Assembly: GCF_019649055.1 (NCBI RefSeq)
Contig: NW_026570275.1
Location: 434,001-498,000, forward strand
Origin: Paramacrobiotus metropolitanus
Taxonomy: Eukaryota; Tardigrada; Eutardigrada; Parachela; Macrobiotidae
Reading direction: 5' to 3'
DNA length: 64,000 nt
The translations under genes and the position numbers were made by a program. The notes beneath the pieces were generated by a model. It saw only the letters and a list, made by a program, of their open reading frames with translations. It was not told the origin of the DNA and searched no databases. Of the stretch, positions 46,804 through 57,200 are shown in pieces. Position 1 is the first letter of the stretch. The number at the start of each line of letters is the position of its first letter.

Positions 46804-49110
46804 CGGTAGGTTCCGGTGCCACCGGTGACCGTCCTTGGCGTCGCATTCCTTCCGAATCCCGTCCCAGATCGTCTGCATGGAACGTTCGACTTGGCCTTGA
46901 CCCTCTGGGTGGTAGGCTGTTCCGAAGGTATGCTCGATCCCGAAGATCCTGGCTACTTTGGCAAAGGTCTTAGCCGTAAAATGGGATCCTTGGTCGGTGT
47001 GAAGGTGGGTCGGCATGCCGTATTTTAGGACGACATCCTCCACGAAGAACTTTTCGAACTCCTTTGCCGAGTTAGTCTTGGTCGCTCGGGCTATGGTGAA
47101 CTTGGTGAACTGGTCGGTAACGACCGCGATGTACTGGTAGCCTTTCGACTCGGTCCGAGGTAAAGGTCCTTTAAAGTCCGCGTAGACTCGGAACCATGGT
47201 TCGCCGACTTCCATCTTCTGGAGTTTACCAGGTGGTTTCGTCCGGGGCTTGTTCACCAAGGTACACCGGGGGCAGTTATCCACGTAATCATGGATATCGG
47301 ATAGCATCCGGTCGCAGTAGTACCGAAGCTTCGCTGCCTCCAATGTCTTCACGCGGCCGAAGTGATTACCGGTTTTTCCGTCGTGAAGTGCTCGGATGAT
47401 GCCTTTCCGCATGAAGAGCGGGACCACAAACCGTCGTTCCAACTTGGTATTGTGGGTGGTCAGCCGGTACAGTAGCCCTCCGCTCATCTGGTAATGTTCC
47501 AGCAGTGGGGATTTATGGTCGAGCTGGTCCTGATTTTCCAGCTCATCAATCTTCTTCCGGAGGTGAGGGTCCCGGAGTTGCAGTCTGCGTAGCTCCTTGT
47601 TGGACTCCATTGGCTTCTCTTCTTCGTCCTCGGGTTCGCCTTGTGAACCCGGAGCCTCCGGTCCATTAACCTCGGTATTCCGTACCTTTGCGGTTCCGAC
47701 CCTCGGCTCGCCTTGTGAGCCCGGGTCGTCCGGTACGGCTACGTTAATTACCCGTACATATGGGGTAGACAGGTCGTTCCAGTCCGAGATGACCTTACAT
47801 CCGGGTAGCGGAGTTACTTTTGGAACGGGGCGACGCATATTTGTGGTCTGCCTCCATTCAGCTGCCACTCGAAGAGACCTTACTTTAGCCTCATCCGTCC
47901 AGCCTCCGGGCTCGAGTATGAGGTCCGGATGTCTTCGGCTCTTTTCCTTCGTCTCGTGTCGTTGTACCCGGAGAGACCTTATTTTGATCTCATCTTTGAA
48001 GTCCTCAAAGTTAGGTACCTGATCCAATTCTTCATGGGGATCGTTATCATCGGGTCGTTCAAGGGGCCACCGAGACAGAGCATCCGCATTATCGCAGAAA
48101 ACTCCAGGTTTGTACTCGATGGTGATGTCCTTGCCTTGCAGAGCCAAAGCCCACCGTGTTAACCGGGGGTTGATGCCGGGTCTATTGGACTCACAGCGCA
48201 TCAGGTTCTGTAGGGCTCGGTGATCCGTTCTGACGGTGAAGGGTTCATGGTCAATGAAGTGTTTAAACTTCTGAACGGCCCAAACTACGGCTAGGCATTC
48301 CCATTCGGTGACTCCGTAGTTCTTTTCGGCTCCATGGAGTACTCGGCTGGCAAATGCTACGGGGTGGTCTTCTTGTGACAACACCGCGCCAAGTCCGGCT
48401 CCACTGGCATCGCATTCGATTACCGTCTTCTTGGTCGGGTCGAACTTTGCGAGTACCGGGGCTGTGGTTAGAGCCTCTTTGATGCCGTTGAACTCCGCTG
48501 TATGGTCGTCCGTCCAGTCTGTCCGGATGGAATTAGTCTTCCGAAGGAGTTCATACATCTTCGATGTTTGTTGGGCATAGTTGCGGATGAACTTCCGATA
48601 GTAGTTAGCCAACCCGAGGAACGACCGCAATTGGCGTTCTGTTCGCGGGGGTTGGTGTTGCGCAATAGCCGCTACCTTTTCGTCGTCGGTCTGGACTCCG
48701 GCTTTGCTGAGGACATGTCCGAGGAAGGGTAACTTATCCGTTCCAACCTCGCACTTCGAGGGTTTGATGGTGAACCCGGCCTCAAGTAGGCAGTCCAGGG
48801 TGGCTCGGAAGGCTTCCTTGAATTCTTCAAAGGTCCGGCCGAAGAAGATGATGTCGTCGATATACGCAAAAACACCTTTCTTGCGGGCTTTTGCAGTTAT
48901 CTTATCGACATGCATCTGGAAGGTTGCGGGTCCGTTACAGACTCCGAACGGCATCCGGTTAAACCTGTACATGCCTTCTGGCGTAACGAAGGTTGTCATG
49001 TCCTTCGAGGCTTCGTCCATTGGGATCTGCCAAAAACCGGATTGGCAATCTACCTTGCCGTAATATTCCATCCCGGCACACTTGTCCAGTAGTTCGTCCG
49101 GGTTCGGAAG
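46801..49110 (-). pseudogene. Pol segment: RT palm/thumb, RNase H, integrase core
   Basis: The frame opens with GKVDCQSGFWQIPMDE (RT palm), then MPFGVCNGPATFQ and the catalytic AYIDDIIFFG (about 48860). RNase H follows with ECDASGAGLGAVLS, TEWECLAVVW and RTDHRAL, so the catalytic acidic residues are present. A linker with YKPGVFCDNADALSR leads to a long insertion (about 150 aa) before the integrase zinc finger (H...H...CPRC). The DDE core has D in YADFKGP, D in HTDQGSHF and E in QGQVER, with D-x35-E spacing. It is separated from upstream Pol by a one-base frame change at 49110-49113 and ends at TAA 46801-46803. Confidence 0.92.
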
Positions 49111-51633
49111 GGGTAGTTGTTCTTTTTGGTTACTGCATTCAACTTAATGTAGTTGATGCAGAACCTGGTTCCGACGGAGCCGTCCGGGTTTTTCTTGGCT
49201 GCCAAGACCACGGGGAAGCTCCATGCTGCGTCGGAGGGTTCGATCACTTCCTGGTCCAGCATCTCTTGAACGTGTTTGGAGATGAACTCGCGACCCTTCC
49301 AACTGGTTCTAGTTGGGTTCATTTTTATAGGCTTTGCACCTTGGACGTCGATGACGTGGGTGACTCCCTTGACGTCACCGTAGGGTCGTTTTGAGGTTGG
49401 AAATACAAGCCGATACTCCCATGCGATGTCCCGTAGAACTTGTCGCTGCTCATCGGTTAAGTTGTCACCGAGCTTCATGGAGTTGATGGCTTTCTTTTGT
49501 TCTTCGACGGTTGCCGGGTCTTCGTCACCTTCTTGGGTAAGTCGGACCCGGGCCTTTTGGTCGTCCGTCATATGTTCGTACGGCTCGACTCGACCCATTG
49601 GGGTTCCTTTCCGGATGGTTATGTCCTTATTAGTGTGGTTAGCCACGAGGATGGTGAACTTCTTCCCGTCATGTGGGGTCGGACCATCCTTCATCTCGAT
49701 ACCTTCCGCTAAGGCTTCTTCCGAGCCAAGGTACATCAGGTACTTGTTCTTAGCGGGGTCGACTTCTATGTCGAGGGTTACCGTAACTTCGACGATAGCC
49801 CTGGGAAGTAGCTGGACCTTCTGCTGGGTCCGTGCCGTAGTGGCGTCATATTGTGTCGTCCTCGGTAAGCTGCATGGCCGGTCTCCATGTTGTGAGACCC
49901 GGGCTACTCCCATCGGGATTTCCCATTCGATGCCTTCATTGTCGGGCTCGAACCCGTAGGTGTCGCTGTAGTGCATGTATCCGATCTTCGCACCCCTTCG
50001 GAGTACCTGGTTGTACTCAGTCGCGTTTTGGATCTTGATCCATGCGGTATCGCAAGTTGGTCGGATCTCGATCGTGTCTTCGATCGGCCGCACTCCGGAA
50101 TGCTTCCGCCGGAAAGACTCGAAATGGATCTCCCGGTGAGGGGCCATACTCTTAAGGGTTCGCACCAGTACGGCACATGTTGAAAAGGGTGGTAAGGTAC
50201 ACTTGTTCTCAATGAACACGGGCTGTCGGTCTTCGTCCTTATCCTCGGTATGGAGCTGAAGACGATTGACGGTTGGGCCTGTAGTTATTGGCTTCGGCCT
50301 CCGTACCCGTTTCCATGGGTTATAGACGGTCTTCTCGGACTTAGTCTGTCGTACCGAGGCTGCCTTCGGTTTAGCCGAGGCTCCGTCTGGACTTGTATTT
50401 TTGTTGGGTTCGACCGGGTTACCTCCGACGAATGTCGCCTGTTGGGCAATCTGTTCGTCGTCGGTCTGAGATACCCGTTGTCCCGCCGCACGGACGTCAT
50501 ACGTGGGGCTACCTTCCGAGGATTCAACTTCGGAGGTGTTAGGGTCCTGTTCTAGGCTTGTATCGCTGGACGTAGCCGAGGTTGCTGGGCTGTCAGCCGG
50601 GTGAGAAACCGTAATTGCGGTTAACTCAGCCCGTTGTTGGCCCGAACCTCCGTTCTGGGGTTGCTGGGCTTCTTTTGAAGGTTCGTTGCCGGACGATCCG
50701 CCTTTTGGGGGTTCGTCCGGGGGTGTGTCGATTCCTACCCATTGAACCGAAGGGTCGAAGCCTATGTCATTATCGTCGTCGTCATCGGAGGTATCCGATG
50801 AGTTGTTATCTGAGGGGTCGGATGGCTCATTATCGGAGTCAGTGTCCGGTGAGTCACTTGTGCTCTGTACATCCGAGGCTTCCGAGTCCCAATCTCCGAA
50901 TTCGTCGGCTTCGCCTTCCTCTGCTGTTCCGGCGGATGGTCCAAGTAGACCGTCAGTAACCCTAATTGGGGTCTGCTGAGTCGGTCCTTCCCACCTTCCC
51001 GGTTCGGGAGGTCCAGGGGATGGTGGCCTTCCATGCTCCCAGACTTCTTCGTTCCGAGTTCTGAGGGCTTGGACGATCGCTCCGTTGTTTTCATGGCAGA
51101 TCGGGCATTCTAGGGCCATGTACTCTTGATCCGGGGCTTGTGCCCGTGTGTTGGCTAGGCGGCCCCCATTTTGTGGGTGCACAGCCTCGGCTAGCCTTAC
51201 TTTCTTGGCCTGGTGCCAGTTACGAGGCTCGATCGGAGGTTCGGAGTCCGGCACGACCCTAGTTATACGGGTGTCTTCGCCGTATCGACTCCAAAAGGAG
51301 GCAGTATCCAGGGTACCGAAGTGGTAAGGGTCCCGGAAGTGCCACATAAGGCGTCGACCCAGTTCATGGGACTGGATTTCTAGGATCGCCGGGATGGGGA
51401 GCTTGTGTTCCGCAAATTGTGCGTGGAGTACAATCCGCTCTTCTTCCCATTCGATAATTTCTTCTTCTAAGGCTTCGGTTAGGTTGATTACCTCTTGGCA
51501 TTCCTCCCCCGCGGCTCGTATCTGATCATCCGTCTTTGCGCCGACTCGATCGAGTGCGAGTCTTATGCCAATCGTCCGGGTTTCAAGGAGGTGTCGAATG
51601 CCGGAAAACCAAGTTCGGTACCTTTGGTTGAGT

Positions 51634-51659
51634 ATACCAGAGGCCGATGCCTCTGGTAT
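51634..51659. repeat. 11-bp perfect hairpin inside Pol linker
   Basis: ATACCAGAGGC-CGAT-GCCTCTGGTAT. The right half (GATGCCTCTGGTATCGGGAT) recurs directly at about 51860-51879, so the linker peptide IPIPEAS is repeated. Confidence 0.9.
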
Positions 51660-51910
51660 CGGGATAGACTTTAGTATCCCTCGGACTGGTTCCAATCGAA
51701 TCGTCCGTACTTTTGCCAAGTATTGTTCGATGGCGTTGTGGATCTGCAGCTCCGTTACGAGGCTTCGTTCGGTGTCCGAGCATTGCGGGCAGACCGAGGG
51801 TCCGGGGTTCATCGGGTGATCAAGCCGACTTATCCGAGCCTCATTCGCTGCCGTGCCCGATGCCTCTGGTATCGGGATAGGCTGCACTACACCCGAAGAT
51901 GGGTTCCGCT

Positions 51911-51927
51911 GACCCTCATTGGGGGTC
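51911..51927. repeat. Mini-hairpin, 5-bp stem, 7-base loop
   Basis: GACCC-TCATTGG-GGGTC with partial outer pairing (GCT/GGC), in the protease-RT linker. Confidence 0.75.
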
Positions 51928-52883
51928 GGCGCCCGGATGAAAATGAACTTGGAATGCAGGTAGTCGCATCCAAGAAGTACGGGAACGTCCGAGTTATTAG
52001 GTTGGACGTGGAAGGTGTGGGGGCTGGTGAATCCTTGCAAGGTTACCGGTACGGTACAGCAATGGGTCACCATGAAGGCGATTTGTCCGCCAACACCGCG
52101 TATTTTGGTGAAATACCCCAGAGATTCAAGTCTGATGTTGTTGGCCCTGCAGAAACGCTCCTCTATTAGGGATGTTTCGGCTCCGGTGTCCAGCATGGCC
52201 GTGGTTGTGACCGGTCCAATTTGAACTTCATGTGTCCATGCCTGGACCACTTTCGGTCGTTCGGTGGACTGTAACGGTTGGATCGTTACTTCTCGGATGG
52301 TCACTTCGACCGGAATTAAGGTTGTCGTTGATCTGCCGGGGACACTATTGGTGTCTACGCGCGGCGGTAATGAGATTCCGTCCGGCCTCGGTAGGTCTAC
52401 TCCGTCTTGTGGGTTGACCTCCGAGGGTCGGTGTGGACTTAGTCGTTCGGCCGGGGCTGGTAAGCCTGGTGAAACCTCGTTAACCGAGTTACGCACCTCC
52501 GGACGGTTCGCGACGCCTTCCATCAGTGCTTCGGCGGTTTCTACCGGGTATATCCGGCTTGCTATCCGTTCTTCCATGGATGGTTGGCCTTCCCGTAGGG
52601 TTGAGAGGCTATATTGCATGTTGAAGAACGTACGCGATCCGGTTACTGTTCGTGCCGGTTGTCGCTGGAAGAGGTCCGCTTCCTGCTGCAGACAGTAGGC
52701 GGGTACCTGTGCCTCCAAAGGTACTGCTTCCCAGTCTTCGAAGTACTCCGTTACTTCGTCGGTCGGAGCCTCCGGCCGTCTACCTGGTTGGCCTACCAAG
52801 GACGGTTCAGGCGTCATTCTGGCGTCCTGTGAAGTTGCGGGTCGGCGTCCCAATTGTCCGCTTAGCCCGTGGCTCGTAATGCC

Positions 52884-53315
52884 TTATTGGGCACTGAGCC
52901 GTCCGGGCAGCCTGGTGACGTTTGTCGTCCCGGCTGGTCGGGTCCGGTTTCTCCGGCCGACATCCCCGGCTTCACCTTCTGGGCCTGGGGGTCCGGGTAC
53001 ATTCTGTGTCCCGGCTGCCGATCGGATCCAAGTTCCTTGGCCGATCCTCCCAGGTACCAATTCTGGTCCGGGAGCCGCATTATTGGCGTGGCGAGGTTCG
53101 GGTCGATTCTCCGAGTTTCCGAACCGGGGATGTTCGGCGCCTAGTTGGGCTGCCGTCCCCGCCGCCAAGATTCTAGCGGACTCGCTGACCGTTGCGGAGG
53201 CTAAGTCCTCGTTGAGGTTCCGAGTTGTGTCCAAAGGGTTATTCCGGTTAGTGGGGTTATCCTTATCCGGTGGTTCCGTTGGATGACAAAGGTCGAATGA
53301 GTCACCGGAACTCAT
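52884..53315 (-). pseudogene. N-terminal segment of Pol, 143 codons
   Basis: ATG at 53315 lies 6 nt after the stop of the zinc-knuckle frame, so Pol probably begins here. The sequence is polar and Pro/Gly/Asn-rich with no domain (a short helix around SESARILAAGTAAQLG). It stops at TAA 52884-52886. The same frame continues without another stop into the protease segment, so this is one interrupted Pol frame. The TAA lies in the loop of a mini-hairpin (TGCC-TTATTG-GGCA, 52880-52893). Confidence 0.7.
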
Positions 53316-53320
53316 CGACC

Positions 53321-54286
53321 TTAGGCGTTTCCCTGGGATGTACCCGGGACAGGCCCGCCAACTGCCGGTTGGTATCCACCCGGGCCCCTATTGGGGGCCG
53401 GGGACGGCGGCAGTTGCGGCCGTTGGGCTGGTGGCGGGGTTGCCAATGGGGGTCGACCACCATTCTGGGGGTTCCCTCCGTTTCCCTGGCCGGGCTGCCG
53501 GTTAGGGCTGCCTTGGCCGCCGAATCCGCCGGCGTTCTGCTGACGGGGGCGCGGGGGTGGTACGATGTTCGGGTAATTCTGATTCGCCGAACCTAACGGC
53601 CATCCGTTATCGTACCGGTACCTCCAGTCCAGGTACCATCTCCGGTTTGGGTTGTCTTCCAGCCGGAGGTTGGCATAGCCACAACTCGCTTGGTTGTGGT
53701 TGCCCCATAGGCAGTGACCGCAGGAAAATATTCCGTCCTGGGTCCACTGGAAGAACTTGGCTTCCATCCGATCGACATAGGTTGCCTGCTGGCGAGCCTC
53801 TTGCTGTGGTGTCCGAGGCTGCCGCTGCACGTTCTGGGGCTGGCCGCCTCCACCCGCGTGGTTGCTGAAGTTTCCGCGGCCGCGATTCCCGCCGCCACGT
53901 CTTCCGCCGGAGCCACCATATTGTGAGGCTCCACCGCGTCCATATCCGCCTCCGAAGCCATACCCCTGGTTCTGAGGTTGGCCGTAGCCGGAGTTCTGGC
54001 CGTAGCCCTGTTGGGGCTGGCCGTAGCCGGGGCTCCGAGGCTGGCTGTAGCCCTGTTGGGGCTGGCCGTAGCCGGAGTAACCCTGGCTCTGTGGTTGGCC
54101 GTAGCCGGGGCTCCGAGGCTGACTCGGTTGGCCGCTATTTCCATAGGCTGGCGGCGTGACCATGGTCCCTGTTGGGGCTCCATTCAGGTTCATCGCCGCC
54201 ATTGCCGCCCAAGTCTGTTCGATTTGACCACGGGCCTGAGGGGGTGGTGTCGCCGGAGGGCTCTCGGTGGAGCCCCGGTTGCACAT
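53321..54286 (-). CDS. Nucleocapsid-like zinc-knuckle protein frame
   Basis: It overlaps the end of Gag by about 150 nt in the +1 frame and ends at TAA 53321-53323. Residues 50-110 are tandem G/Y/Q/P repeats (SPGYGQPQ and relatives) of low-complexity, prion-like type. A GGR-rich RGG-like stretch (about 112-148) follows. A classical CCHC knuckle is at residues 189-202 (C-x2-C-x4-H-x4-C, reading CGHCLWGNHNQASC), and then a Pro/Gly/Gln/Asn-rich tail. It is the RNA-binding nucleocapsid equivalent. It has its own ATG (54286), but +1 frameshifting from Gag or a lost base in a once-continuous Gag are both possible. Confidence 0.8.
   Translation of the reverse strand: MCNRGSTESPPATPPPQARGQIEQTWAAMAAMNLNGAPTGTMVTPPAYGNSGQPSQPRSPGYGQPQSQGYSGYGQPQQGYSQPRSPGYGQPQQGYGQNSGYGQPQNQGYGFGGGYGRGGASQYGGSGGRRGGGNRGRGNFSNHAGGGGQPQNVQRQPRTPQQEARQQATYVDRMEAKFFQWTQDGIFSCGHCLWGNHNQASCGYANLRLEDNPNRRWYLDWRYRYDNGWPLGSANQNYPNIVPPPRPRQQNAGGFGGQGSPNRQPGQGNGGNPQNGGRPPLATPPPAQRPQLPPSPAPNRGPGGYQPAVGGPVPGTSQGNA
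53383..53399. repeat. Mini-hairpin, 6-bp stem, loop TATTG
   Basis: GGCCCC-TATTG-GGGGCC; outer CCC/GGG pairs extend it to 9 bp with one bulged G. It is near the end of the zinc-knuckle frame. Confidence 0.85.
54004..54063. repeat. Two mini-hairpins in the GYGQPQ repeats
   Basis: AGCCC-TGTTG-GGGCT at 54004-54018 and again at 54049-54063, within a 45-bp direct repeat encoding Q/G/Y/P-rich peptide. Confidence 0.8.
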
Positions 54287-57200
54287 TCTGGTAACCTGGC
54301 GAGTTGGGTTGGATGTATCCGGGAGCCGGTTGGGTCACAGGGACGGGAGTCGCCGTCCTGACGGTGATGTAGTTGGTGGAGTTGCCACCTTTAACTACCT
54401 GGTACATCGGCTTTCCCCGGGTGAAGTCCCGTACGTAGTCCCGGAACTCACGCAACGTCTTCGGCATCCGGACGTCCAGAGCTGCCCGAAGGATTGGCTC
54501 CGTGACGTTCGTCCGCAAGTAGAAGACCGCCAATTCATCGGTGAGGTTGCCTCGTTGTTTGAGGTTTATGATGGCGTCATAGTACTGCTCGGGGGTCTCT
54601 TGCCCCAGCATGTACTTCCTGGTGGTGATGTCCGCGACTGCCGTGACCTGCTTGTCAGGGTCCATAAACCGGGCCGCAAATTGCTGCAGCCAGTAGTCGA
54701 CGGTCCATCCATTCTCTTCAGGTTCCAGAGTTGACTGGTTCTGGTACCATTCCAGGGCCTGTCCAGTTAGGGCGCCCTCTAGCACCGTCATGAAGGCTAC
54801 GTCCGTCATTGCGACGCCGTCAGCCTCCGAGCGATAGATTCGCCGGATCTTTGTGATCCAGCCTTCCACCTTGGCCCCGTCACCGTTAAACTTCGGCAAC
54901 TCTGCCCGATTCTTCCGAGCCAAGATCCGGTTGTTCCGCTCTTCATATCGGCGCCGGCCTTCTTCATAGCCTTCCTGTCGGGCTTGAGCAATGTCTTGCT
55001 CATCGGGTGGTGGGGTTTGACGGTGTTGGACCGCCGGCATTGCCTGTTGGGCTACCGGAGGGTTCCAAGCTACCGGGTAGGCCGCTTGCTGGTTCTGCGC
55101 AGCCGGGGCGGGTTGAGGTGGGTACGGCTGTGGTTGGGGCTGGGGGTATGGGTTACCAGGGGGTGCCGGCTGGGGCTGTCCAGGTCCGGGCGGAGGATTC
55201 TGCGCTCCATACCCTTGGTTCGGCGGCGGGTTTGGTGCCACATACCCAGGCATCCTCTGGAGGACTCTGTTGTGGTCAAGCCACATCCCCGGTGGTATAA
55301 CCACATATTGGTCAGCCTGAGGCACCGGACCTATTGGGTCCATATTGCCTTGCCGAGGCTGACAAGGTCCATTGCCGACAGCGCCGGGGCCAACCAGACC
55401 TATTGGGTCACGGTTGTCTGACCGAGGCTGCTGCGATGCGTTATCCGGATATCCGGGGCGTACCGGGTCAGCCCAATTGCGCTGCCCTGCTGATACAGGT
55501 TGAACTTCGATCCTCGGCGGGTACGTGTTCTGGGAACCCGAACGTTGTCGGTCCCGGTTGGAATTCCCCGAATTGGGCTGTGAGGCCCCCGCCGAAGCGT
55601 TTGTCGGCGGTCGGAGTCCGATACTAGATCCATTTACCGGGGCTCGGGGGTTCAAGCCTCGGGGGTCGGAGCCTCGGGGGTCCGAGCCTCGGGGGTCCGA
55701 GGCTCGGGGGTCGTTCTGTCCGGTTGAAGTCGATACTACAGGCCTTGTTCCGGTTGAGAACATCGTCGTTGTGGATGTTCCTCCGTAAGCCGTAGTCGTT
55801 GTGGTAGTTGAATGGGTCGGTACGTTGGGGGTAGCCGTCGAAGTGTTTCGCTCCGGCTCCGGGGCTGACGGTACCACCGGCGCCCTCGGTACGGGTCCTA
55901 CCGATGGTTCGGCCCTAAGCATTCCGACCTGATAAGTCTGACTCTCGAGAGCCTCCGTTTGACCTGTTGGGTTCAGCAGGGGGTTATCTCGTCGCAGGTA
56001 GTCATCAATCTGCTGACATTTGTCCTGCTCTTGGGTAGTCCGGTAGGACGGGGGTTGCTCGGTCATGGAGTCCTCGAGGTATGTTTTCTCTTCTTTCAAG
56101 CATGCGACCTCGATGCCCAGGTTTTCTCGTTCCTGGTACATCTGGTTGTACTTGTCACCAAGGTCGTTGTACCGGTTGGATAGGTCGATGCCGAAGTTGT
56201 AGAGCTCCTGTTGGTACTTCAGGAGACGGTCCTTGTCCATTTCCCACTGGGTCTTCTCGGACTCAAGCTGTGTGATCCGAGCTCGTTGAGCCTCGATGAC
56301 TGCGAGGCTCTCGGTACGAGCCTGTTCGAACCGGGCTGTCTCGTTTTGGAGATGGGTGGTGAGGGCGAGAATCTGCTGGCCAAGTTGAGCCTGGCATAGC
56401 CGAAGGTCTACGGCTATACCCTCCGGGTCATTCTGGTTCTCTCGGAGGTTCGCATAGGCTGTCCGGAGGAAGTCGAGTTCCGAGTTGAGCTCGTCGATCT
56501 CTCCCTCCAGGCCGATGATGCCCTGTTTAAGGTGATGGTTCTCCTCGCGATACTCATCCACCCGGTCGAACATCTTATGGAGTTCCGCCGAGCCAGCCTC
56601 GGAGTAGCCGAGGGCCTGTAACCGCTGCTCCAAGTCTTGGCGCAGGGTGGCCACTTCGGCCCGAGACTGCTCCAGCATGTCCTGGAGTCTAGTGACTTCG
56701 GCTTGTTCGTGACGGCAGGGCTCCTCAGTTACTTGCAACTGGGCCTCTAACCGTTCGATCTCCTGGGTAAGGTCATCGATGACAGCATTCGCACGTTCAA
56801 GTTCGTCGGTGAGCCTCTTGCGCTCCTGTTTGTGCGAAGCCACCGTCTGGGACAGAACATTCTCCGTCGATTCGACGATGTTTTGTCCGGCCAAGAGCTG
56901 GTTTTGCAGCTCGTATATCCGTTGGCGAAGGACCTGTGGGTTGTCGATCTTCTCTGGAGGGGTCTTTGTTAGGTACCGCCGGGGTGTGTAGTCCGAGGCT
57001 CCGATGTGTGAGCCTGGGTATTGCTTTGGTGACGGAAACCGGAAGCCTTTTCTGCTGTCCGAACGCTCGGTCACCTTATTGGGTAACACGGTTGCGTCGA
57101 AGACATCGTCGGTCGGTGATGGAGTTTTACCAGCCCCGAGGTCCGAGGGTTCGAACATCGGGGGTGTAGCCAGAAGGTCCGAGGTTGGCTTTGCAACCTT

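Larger units (their letters stand above)
49050..52883 (-). pseudogene. Pol segment: protease, long linker, RT fingers
   Basis: It is in frame with the 143-codon segment upstream after TAA 52884-52886; the start at 52853 is TTG, not ATG. Retropepsin occupies about residues 205-300 (AMLDTGAETSLI active site; VPVLLGCDYL second motif). About 850 residues of linker follow. They contain a CPICHENN element, a long Ser/Asp/Glu-rich acidic run and two beta-rich repeats just before RT (VLVRTLKSM...RGAKIGYMH and IVEVTVTLDI...RKGTPMGRVEP). The RT fingers close the segment (EVIEPSDAAWSFPVVLAAKK, then TRFCINYIKLNAVTKKN). At a four-C run (49110-49113) the frame shifts by one base and the remaining codons to 49050 are nonsense. 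Confidence 0.88.

Noticed and set aside
49050-52853. Protease-RT protein starting at 52853
   Set aside because: The apparent start is TTG; the frame is open further upstream to a TAA and continues the 143-codon segment.
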